A DNA stretch of 59,233 bases from Sedimentisphaerales bacterium (GTDB taxonomy: Bacteria > Planctomycetota > Phycisphaerae > Sedimentisphaerales > Anaerobacaceae): NCBI GenBank assembly GCA_016932835.1, contig JAFGCD010000024.1, positions 1-59,233 of the forward strand, in the 5' to 3' direction. The notes below the pieces were generated by a model. That model made no database searches. It worked only from the letters and a program-made list of their open reading frames with translations, and was not told where the DNA came from. The translations under genes and the position numbers were made by a program. Below are positions 53,426-59,233 of this stretch, in pieces. Positions within the stretch are counted from its first letter, which is position 1; each line of letters starts with the position of its first letter.

Positions 53426-54442
53426 ATGGCAGATAACGGTGATTTCGCAAGAGTTGTTGAGTTGATCGGTAAATCCGGCATCGTCCTGATTACGTCGCAT
53501 ACGAAGCCGGACGGGGATGCGTGCGGCTGTACGGTGGCGATGTGTGAAGCGCTGCGCGGCATGGGCAAGAAGGTTCAGCCCTTGTTCCTGTCGCCGCTGC
53601 CGGGGTGGTACGAGTTTCTGCTTGACGAAGAAGTGCCGGTGCTTGGCAAAGACGTCAGCGTCGAGGAGCTGGCTAACGGCCGGCTGGGCAAATTCGACCT
53701 TGTGATTATTGTCGATGCGGACAGCTACAGCCAGATAGGCGATTTTGGAAAGTACCTGAAACAAAACGAAAGTCCGGTTCTGGTGATAGACCATCACATG
53801 ACCTCCGACGGCGTGGGCGATGTTCAGATAGTGGATTCTTCGGCGGCGGCGACGGGGCTGATTCTGCTGGATATTTTTGAGTACGCTGGCTGGGATTTAA
53901 GCGTGCGGGCAGCAGAAGCGTTGTTCGCGGCGATTGCAACGGATACGGGGTGGTTCGAGTTTAACAACACGGACAAGAGGGTGTATTCTGCGGCGGCCCG
54001 CCTGGCCGAGGCGGGGGCCGAATCGGCTAAGATATACGAGAAGCTCTACCACAATTTTTCTTACGCCCGATTCAAACTGATGCTGGCAATGCTCGATACC
54101 CTCGAGTTGCACTTCGGGGGACGGTTTGCGACGCAACACATATTACAGTGTGACTTCGAGCGGACCGGCACGACATCAGCGGATACCGAGAGCCTTATCA
54201 ACGAATGCCACCGAATCGGGACGGTCGAGGCGTCGGCCCTGTTTGTCGAGTTTGAGGACGGGCGGATTCGCTGCTCGCTGAGGAGTAAGAACGGGATAGA
54301 CGTCAGCGAGATTGCAGGGAAGTTCGGCGGCGGAGGCCATAAAGCTGCTGCGGGGACGTTTCTGCCCGGACCGATGGAAGAAGCGAAACGGCTTATCGTC
54401 GGTGAGATGTCAGTCCAGTTCGAGGGGGCAGCAGAGAACTGA
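53426..54442 (+). CDS. nrnA: DHH-family bifunctional oligoribonuclease / PAP phosphatase (NrnA type)
   Basis: NrnA degrades nano-RNA and 3'-phosphoadenosine 5'-phosphate in the cytoplasm. The ATG at 53426 follows GGAG; 338 residues is the family length. Motifs: I, VLITSHTKPDGDACG near residue 22; II, DLVIIVDADSYSQIG near 95; III, LVIDHHMTSDG near 120; and the C-terminal DHHA1 glycine motif FGGGGHKAAAG near 300. All metal-binding Asp and His residues are visible. The gene converges on a minus-strand membrane protein gene with only three bases between the stops. Confidence 0.92.
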   Translation: MADNGDFARVVELIGKSGIVLITSHTKPDGDACGCTVAMCEALRGMGKKVQPLFLSPLPGWYEFLLDEEVPVLGKDVSVEELANGRLGKFDLVIIVDADSYSQIGDFGKYLKQNESPVLVIDHHMTSDGVGDVQIVDSSAAATGLILLDIFEYAGWDLSVRAAEALFAAIATDTGWFEFNNTDKRVYSAAARLAEAGAESAKIYEKLYHNFSYARFKLMLAMLDTLELHFGGRFATQHILQCDFERTGTTSADTESLINECHRIGTVEASALFVEFEDGRIRCSLRSKNGIDVSEIAGKFGGGGHKAAAGTFLPGPMEEAKRLIVGEMSVQFEGAAEN

Positions 54443-54445
54443 GCC

Positions 54446-55075
54446 CTATTTGGGGCGAAAGTATCGCGGGCGATCATTGTTCTCATTCGGGGAGAACGCC
54501 TCTTTGAATATTTCCTGCCCTTCCAGGCTGTCGCCGGGGACCCATTTGGCGTCTTTGAGCCTGCGAAGAAGCTTACCCCGCCCCCATCGCATGACTCCGC
54601 TGCGTCCTGGTCCGGTCTTTTTTGAAGAGTCGGGGATAGCGTCGAGGTCGGAGGTTTCAAGAAAAGCGATATATCGCTCGGCCTCGTTCGGCTCATCCAC
54701 ATTGGTAAGAACATACGCCCTGACACCGGCAGGGCCTCCGCTTCGAACCGGGGGAGAGGCAAACTCAGGCTGGAGCGGACCCGAAGGGGCTTCTATCGGA
54801 GGTTTGAGACCCTTGCGGGCGGTGAAGAGTTCCCCGGTATTGAGGTCGTAGAACCATTCCTTGTCATAGGTTACCTCAGGGACATCCGGTTCGGGCCAAC
54901 TGACCCATATTATAACGGCGAGCAAGATGACCGTGGAGACGGCGGCGATAAGGACAATCAGAGTTGGGTTATCGTTAGCCCATTTTCGCAGGGCCAGGTC
55001 CTCCCACCATTGACCGAGGCGTTCGGCCTTTCTTCTCATGTCATATTTGAACCAATCAGGAATCATCGGTGACAT
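54446..55075 (-). CDS. Single-pass membrane protein of unknown function
   Basis: A 209-residue minus-strand protein with an amphipathic, charged N-terminus (DWFKYDMRRKAERLGQWWEDLAL), one membrane helix (PTLIVLIAAVSTVILLAVII) and an extracytoplasmic part that begins VTYDKEWFYDLNTGELFTA. A Pro-rich stretch and a C-terminal Arg/Lys-rich region (GVMRWGRGKLLRRL) follow. I do not recognise the family. It lies 29 bases downstream of the pseudopilin gene and probably shares its transcript, so a link to type II secretion or pilus assembly is possible. Confidence 0.6.
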   Translation of the reverse strand: MSPMIPDWFKYDMRRKAERLGQWWEDLALRKWANDNPTLIVLIAAVSTVILLAVIIWVSWPEPDVPEVTYDKEWFYDLNTGELFTARKGLKPPIEAPSGPLQPEFASPPVRSGGPAGVRAYVLTNVDEPNEAERYIAFLETSDLDAIPDSSKKTGPGRSGVMRWGRGKLLRRLKDAKWVPGDSLEGQEIFKEAFSPNENNDRPRYFRPK

Positions 55076-55104
55076 TACAGTATCTCGCTAACAGCTAACA
55101 GGCA

Positions 55105-55914
55105 TCATTGATTTCCCCAGAGGGCCTGCACAAATCTATCGAGGTCGGCGTTTTCCGGGGATGCATCCTCGGAGCCGATCTGCCAATATGCAAGCTCGGC
55201 GGTCCTTGGGTCGGTGTATTTCCAGTATTCGCAATGGCTGTCCGCAAAGGACAGGTTGCAGCCGTCACTGTGCCTTGCGGTTATGTTTCTGGTGCTCCTG
55301 TTGAACCACTGCGGGGGGATGTCATCGATTTTTTTGACACAGCAGAAAGAGCCTTCGATCCATTTTTCACCCTCCATTGCTGCGGCATCCACGAATACCA
55401 TTTTTGTCGAGGCGGCGCGAATTGAACTCCAGGTCTTGAAAGAAACTATGCCGTCGTGTTCGCAGTCACATGTTTTGCCGTTCATTGTGCGCGACAAAGC
55501 GTAGCTGCGAATGAGGTCGCTGGAGTCGCTCTTGCATTTGTAGGCTTTGATTTCCTGGCCGATGTAGGACCACAAGGCGCCGTCGCTGATTGCCTGTTGT
55601 GTTCCGCCGATGAGATTGGTTGTGATATCTGGGCCGTCGGCGACCCAGTGCCCCCTTACGGGCGTCTCATTCCACTCGGTGTCGGCTGAGCAGAGATTGT
55701 CGTCATTCTGGAGGGCGTACATCAGCCAGGCCTTGGTAAGGCTGGACATATTCGCCATGCAGTGTATTCGTTTGCCCTGCTCCCTGGCGCCTGCCAACGC
55801 AGGCAGAAGGATGGACATCAAAAGCGCGATAATCGTTATGACCACGAGCAATTCAACGAGCGTAAATGCTCCTCGCTCAGTTCCAGCCCTGGCGTTGTGC
55901 GATGGTGTTGTCAT
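55105..55914 (-). CDS. Type II secretion-like pseudopilin (DUF1559/H-X9-DG type)
   Basis: A 269-residue prepilin-like protein. The start at 55914 gives a short leader ending ERGA, then the class III signal FTLVELLVVITIIALLM with Glu at position +5 and cleavage by prepilin peptidase after the Ala; the peptidase is encoded at 21251-22432. LLPALAGAREQGKRIHCMANMSSL is the usual pseudopilin helix end. The C-terminal part carries the variable domain with ARHSDGCNLSFADSHCEYWKY, a version of the H-X9-DG motif found in planctomycete pseudopilins. The promoter is well formed upstream. Confidence 0.88.
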   Translation of the reverse strand: MTTPSHNARAGTERGAFTLVELLVVITIIALLMSILLPALAGAREQGKRIHCMANMSSLTKAWLMYALQNDDNLCSADTEWNETPVRGHWVADGPDITTNLIGGTQQAISDGALWSYIGQEIKAYKCKSDSSDLIRSYALSRTMNGKTCDCEHDGIVSFKTWSSIRAASTKMVFVDAAAMEGEKWIEGSFCCVKKIDDIPPQWFNRSTRNITARHSDGCNLSFADSHCEYWKYTDPRTAELAYWQIGSEDASPENADLDRFVQALWGNQ

Positions 55915-55978
55915 TGCTGTCTTTCTCGCTTTCGCCTGAAGAAGCAGCCCGCCGGAAACGGGTCTATACATACCGGTT

Positions 55979-56006
55979 ATTCTAATCTGCCTGCCGCTCT
56001 TTGCAA
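55979..56006 (-). promoter_or_regulatory. Promoter of the pseudopilin gene
   Basis: On the minus strand TTGCAA (56006-56001) and TAGAAT (55984-55979) with a 16-base spacer. The predicted leader is about 60 bases. Confidence 0.55.
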
Positions 56007-56230
56007 GGGCAACATGTTTCGGGCCTCAACCTTCACCTTCAATGGTGAATCACTGCATATATAATATGGCAGTGCCATCGATGATTTGTTACAGAAAAAG
56101 TGCATAAAATCCCGGCAGTCATACGCGGCTTCAATCGAACAGGTCGGCGAACGCGGTCGAAGGCGGGATATCGGCTGGAAAAAGCAGCCCTCCGCTGAGA
56201 GAATTAGCCACTTATGAACACCGCCGCTAG
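56007..56230. other. Gene-free spacer between the pseudopilin and propeller genes
   Basis: Apart from the pseudopilin promoter just before it, I see no gene, repeat or convincing RNA. A TATAAT-like word at about 56060 has no matching -35. Confidence 0.5.
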
Positions 56231-57580
56231 TCACCAGCCCAAACGACACTGGCGGCACGGGTCGAGCCAACTGTGACAGAATTCAGCCAAATCGAGGCTG
56301 TCGATCGTATCGCCGGGGGCCAGCCACTCGTCGGCTATGATGCAATAATCGAAGAAGTTGACAAAGCCGTCGTCGCTGAAGTCGGCAGGACATATCCTGG
56401 CATTGGTCGTGGCGAATATGCCATAGCCCGAACCATCCTGACCGTCGCTCTGCCAGACAGCGATGAACTTGGCGTTTTGCGATATTGCCACAGCGGGGTA
56501 CTTCTGCTCATTCGAGGCAAAGCTATTGAGCCGGATTTCATCACCAATCGGCAAACAGGCCGGTCCGTACCGTCGGGCGAAGATGTCTCTGGCATGGTTT
56601 TGAACGATGCTTTCACTATGCCATACGATTACAAATTCGCCCTGCTCAGTCATACTGATATCAGGATTCTGTTGTGCGTAAGCCCGGGTATTGTTGACCA
56701 TAAACTGCTCGCTCACCGGTTCGCCGTTCGGGTCGAACGCTCGAGCATGAATATCGTCGAGACTTGAAAGATGTTCATCCCCGTCCCAGGTGACAACGAA
56801 ACTTCCATTGGTCTGCATGGCCACAGCGGGGGTTGTAAGCGAGTTGCAGGCGATGGAGTTGACGACAAATGGGTCCGTCTTCGGCCTGCAGCGCGTGTCG
56901 TACAATCTGGCCATAATCGATTTCGAGCCCGTATCCTGCACCCATACGACAACGAAATTTCCGTCGGCGTCCATTGCAGCATCCGGGTATCGCGAGTCCG
57001 GTATCTGGCTTGGCCAGAATTCGTTTCCGACTGGCGTGCTGTTCGAGTCGTACAACCGCCCCGCCGCCCGCCATGCGGTGTCATCGGCGGCTGGCCTCTC
57101 AGTTTCCCAGACTATGACGGAGTATCCGGATCGGCTGAGTGCTACTCTCGGGTATCTCTGTCTTAAGTCGGCAGCGGTATTTACCCGGAACTCGTCGCCG
57201 GCGGGCTGTGCATCGGTATCGAATCTTTGCGCATAGATATCCTGGTCGGCTGTTCCCGGGCCATGCCAGGCGACTATGAAGGCTCCGTTTTGGTGCATTG
57301 CGGCATGCGGGTCGGTCTGGTTGCCTATTGTCCGGGCGTTGACCTGAAATTCGCCGCCGAGCAGGCTGCAATTGGGGTCGAATCGCTGGGCAAAGATTCC
57401 TCCTGAATCGCCGTCCTGGTTGTAGCTGCTCCAGACAATTAGATGATTGCCCCGGCTATCGACGGCAACGGCCGGGTCTGTCTGGTTGCCTGTTGTGCGT
57501 GTATTCACGAGATATTCAGCGAGGACGGCTGAATTCAGGGCGAATACGATCACCGCACAGGAGAGAGGCGTTTTTCTCAT
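56231..57580 (-). CDS. Secreted seven-bladed beta-propeller protein with a C-terminal dockerin-like tail
   Basis: A 449-residue exported protein: signal peptide MRKTPLSCAVIVFALNSAVLA, start after GGAGGATTAGATGGA. Seven repeats of about 50 residues each end in a strand such as GNHLIVWSS, GAFIVAWHG, GYSVIVWET, GNFVVVWVQ, GSFVVTWDG, GEFVIVWHS and AKFIAVWQS, with FAQRFDPN- or YAQRFDTD-type links between; this predicts a seven-bladed propeller. The C-terminus is a dockerin-like pair (PADFSDDGFVNFFDYCIIADEW, IDSLDLAEFCHSWLDPC). Function is unknown; likely ligand binding on the cell surface or in a complex with other dockerin-bearing proteins. Confidence 0.78.
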   Translation of the reverse strand: MRKTPLSCAVIVFALNSAVLAEYLVNTRTTGNQTDPAVAVDSRGNHLIVWSSYNQDGDSGGIFAQRFDPNCSLLGGEFQVNARTIGNQTDPHAAMHQNGAFIVAWHGPGTADQDIYAQRFDTDAQPAGDEFRVNTAADLRQRYPRVALSRSGYSVIVWETERPAADDTAWRAAGRLYDSNSTPVGNEFWPSQIPDSRYPDAAMDADGNFVVVWVQDTGSKSIMARLYDTRCRPKTDPFVVNSIACNSLTTPAVAMQTNGSFVVTWDGDEHLSSLDDIHARAFDPNGEPVSEQFMVNNTRAYAQQNPDISMTEQGEFVIVWHSESIVQNHARDIFARRYGPACLPIGDEIRLNSFASNEQKYPAVAISQNAKFIAVWQSDGQDGSGYGIFATTNARICPADFSDDGFVNFFDYCIIADEWLAPGDTIDSLDLAEFCHSWLDPCRQCRLGW

Positions 57581-57652
57581 TCCATCTAATCCTCCGAAGG
57601 CAGTTGCGGATGCCCATCAGGCTGGCGGAACGCTGCCGTGAATATATCCTTA

Positions 57653-57681
57653 AATTTAAGAGATTTGGGCGGTCTTGTCCA
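57653..57681 (-). promoter_or_regulatory. Promoter of the seven-bladed propeller gene
   Basis: On the minus strand TGGACA (57681-57676) and TAAATT (57658-57653) with a 17-base spacer. Confidence 0.45.
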
Positions 57682-57885
57682 GGGAAAAGGGGAGAACCTC
57701 AGCAAGGTATCGAGCGTAGAATGTATCGAAACAGGGGCATGGAGCCGATAAGAAAAAAATTTGAAAAAATTCGGCAAAACATGTTGACGAGAAATCGAAA
57801 GAGGGATAAACTTACGATTTTGAGGTGGTTGGTCATCGGTGATACCGCCTGTAATGTATGAGGATAGGGGATTGAAGAAAACCTA

Positions 57886-57990
57886 TATAATGCTTTGTTT
57901 TTGCTGTAAGCTGCTGTGAGGCGTACTGAAAGATGTATGGTCTGTGGACCGCTGGCAGTTTTGGCAGCGGTTTTTTTTGTTGCTCTTTGT
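57886..57990 (+). promoter_or_regulatory. rRNA operon leader: TATAAT box, hairpin with T-tract, and boxA-like site
   Basis: TATAAT at 57886-57891 has no clear -35. A hairpin CCGCTG (57949-57954) with CAGCGG (57965-57970) is followed by eight T (57971-57978), which looks like a terminator. Directly after it TGCTCTTTGTTA (57981-57992) matches the boxA antitermination element of rRNA operons (E. coli TGCTCTTTAACA). The region 57682-58083 has no protein gene. A second promoter-like pair, TTGACT (58051) and TATGAT (58070), has a 13-base spacer and is doubtful. Confidence 0.55.
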
Positions 57991-58083
57991 TAAGTTTATG
58001 AATATAACCGACTACCAAAGCCGATGAAAGGCTTTGAACGCTGTAAGGCGTTGACTTTTGCAGAGTTGCTATGATTACTTTGC

Positions 58084-58157
<74 letters not shown>

Positions 58158-58291
58158 CTGCCTTTGGCGCCGAAGGAATTCCGAAATTCGAATTTCGAAA
58201 TCTGAAACAGTTTTGAGAATTCGAGAATTTGAATTTTGAAATTGTTTAGGAATTCGGATTTGGTGCTTCGGATTTCCCGCGGCAGCGGTTC
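58158..58291. repeat. Inverted copies of the dispersed AT-rich repeat between the two tRNA genes
   Basis: Plus-strand words GAATTCCGAAATTCGAATTTC and CGAAATCTGAAAC are followed by words which on the minus strand read GAAATCCGAAGCACC and AAATCCGAATTCC. These match the words at 139-205 (CGAAGCAC, GAAATTCGAAATCCGAAAC). The segment is AT-rich and palindromic, unlike its surroundings, and has been placed inside the tRNA spacer. Confidence 0.5.
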
Positions 58292-58364
58292 GGGGACGTA
58301 GCTCAACTGGGAGAGCGCCGGCTTTGCAAGCCGGAGGTTGCCGGTTCGAGCCCGGTCGTCTCCA
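58292..58364 (+). tRNA. tRNA-Ala (TGC anticodon)
   Basis: A complete cloverleaf: acceptor GGGGACG/CGTCTCC, D-arm GCTC...GAGC, anticodon arm CCGGC-TTTGCAA-GCCGG, T-arm GCCGG-TTCGAGC-CCGGT, discriminator A, no encoded CCA. The Ile-Ala pair is the usual content of a 16S-23S spacer. Confidence 0.97.
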
Positions 58365-58443
58365 GTGATTTTGAGATTTTTTGAAGATTTCGTTCGGTTT
58401 GGCGTATATTTTATATATTGCACCTGAACGGGCGAGATGAATA

Positions 58444-58593
58444 TGTTCTTTTACAAGTGAATATGTAGATGCGTGGGATACATGACAACATGTAACCCAG
58501 AGGTGCTTTTCGTCCTCAAGCGAAAAGCATCTCAGATACAAGCGCTTATTAAGGAAAGGCATGCACTTCGCGGACTTCTTGCACCGCGAGGTG
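58444..58593 (+). promoter_or_regulatory. 23S leader: boxA-like site and two stable hairpins
   Basis: TGTTCTTTTACA at 58444-58455 resembles boxA. A 13-pair hairpin follows: 58500-58512 with 58521-58533, one G-U, 8-base loop. A second, 10-pair hairpin lies at 58564-58573 with 58584-58593. They are likely processing or antitermination elements. Confidence 0.5.
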
Positions 58594-58638
58594 TTATGCA
58601 CAAACTCCATTAAAACCTCTTCAATCATAGATTGATAT

Positions 58639-59233
58639 GGTCAAGTTACTAAGGGTATATGGGGGATGTCTAGGCGTCGAGAGACGATGAAGGACGTGGT
58701 AGGCTGCGATAAGCCCGGGGCAGGTGCCGAACAACCGCTAATCCCGGGATCTCCGAATGGGGCAACCCGTCAGGACTGGGCAACCAGATCCTGTCATCCA
58801 TGGCTGAATGCATAGGCCGTGTGAAGTCAACGCAGGGAACTGAAACATCTAAGTACCTGCAGGAAAGGAAATCAACCGAGACTCCGTAAGTAGCGGCGAG
58901 CGAAAACGGAATAGCCCAAACCAGAGAGCTTGCTCTCTGGGGTTGCGGGCGTCGTCAAGGAGTTACAAAGGCATCGCCAGTTGAATGGTCTGGAAAGTCC
59001 AACCGCAGAAGGTGATAGTCCTGTAGGCGAAAGCGAATGCTCTCCGTTTTGACGGCGTACCAGAGTAGCACGGAGCTCGTGGAACTCTGTGTGAAGCTGG
59101 GGGGCCCACCCTCCAAGGCTAAGTACTACTCGGCGACCGATAGTGCAAAGTAAGGCGACTGAACGATGAAAAGTACCCCTATTAGGGGAGTTAAAAGTAC
59201 CTGAAACCATATACCTACAAGCTGTGGAAGCCC
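58639..59233 (+). rRNA. 23S rRNA, 5' part (runs off the window)
   Basis: From about 58639 the sequence follows the 5' domain of bacterial 23S rRNA: GGTCAAGTTACTAAGG, ATGAAGGACGTGGTAGG, CTGCGATAAGC, CCGAATGGGGCAACCC and AGTAGCGGCGAGCGAA. The 5' end is estimated within a few bases. The gene is truncated by the window end. No 16S sequence, including the CACCTCCTTT tail, is found upstream. Confidence 0.96.

Noticed and set aside
57581..58083. Remnant of a 16S rRNA gene upstream of tRNA-Ile
   Set aside because: No 16S motif, including the 3' anti-Shine-Dalgarno tail, can be found, and a protein gene promoter occupies the left part.

Overview
The window reads as chromosomal DNA from a planctomycete, most likely class Phycisphaerae (Sedimentisphaerales-like). 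This is an inference from family content: Tat-exported Gfo/Idh/MocA oxidoreductases with DUF1080 proteins, dockerin-like modules on secreted proteins, DUF1559-type pseudopilins, a bifunctional AroDE, very large modular surface proteins, and a 23S rRNA gene with tRNA-Ile and tRNA-Ala but no 16S gene in front. I see no transposase, integrase, phage gene or CRISPR array. Coding density is high, and many promoters near the TTGnnn-N16/17-TAnnnT consensus can be read by eye.

Layout. 1-232: repeat-rich non-coding DNA. 233-3663: pyrD and a heparinase II/III-like secreted protein. 3722-9558: an apparent operon behind a good promoter, with a uroporphyrinogen-decarboxylase-fold protein, a 56-residue protein, two paralogous Tat-exported oxidoreductases and a DUF1080-TIM-barrel fusion; a sugar-modifying or sugar-oxidising pathway is likely. 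9655-11756: two small proteins and a MATE transporter. 11888-17833: a third Gfo/Idh protein, a DUF1080 lipoprotein, a transglutaminase-TPR protein, a GH-A-type glycosidase and a small protein. 17932-20496: ComEC. 20548-27850 (all minus): OmpA-type lipoprotein, prepilin peptidase, ArgG, a lipoprotein with an internal pseudopilin-like domain, and AroDE.

28120-48703 alternates large secreted proteins (C10 protease; 2154-residue CotH/lamin-tail protein; 1847-residue double metallophosphoesterase protein) with aromatic-precursor enzymes: ordinary AroB next to a DRE-TIM aldolase, then archaeal-type ADH synthase and 3-dehydroquinate synthase II with a DUF1080 gene between them, then MgtC. 49002-53406: two related SMP-30 beta-propellers (one fused to DUF362) flanking a sialidase-like propeller. 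53426-57580: an NrnA-type phosphoesterase, a membrane protein, a pseudopilin and a seven-bladed secreted propeller with a dockerin-like tail. 57886-59233: an rRNA transcription unit with leader hairpin, boxA-like sites, tRNA-Ile, tRNA-Ala and the 5' part of 23S rRNA.

The most notable points are: both dehydroquinate-forming chemistries (AroB, and ADHS plus DHQS II) within 12 kb; a C10 protease gene with a consensus promoter, a nested-stem leader and a strong Shine-Dalgarno sequence pointing at an AUA start; the 16S-less 23S operon; and several unusual domain insertions and fusions.
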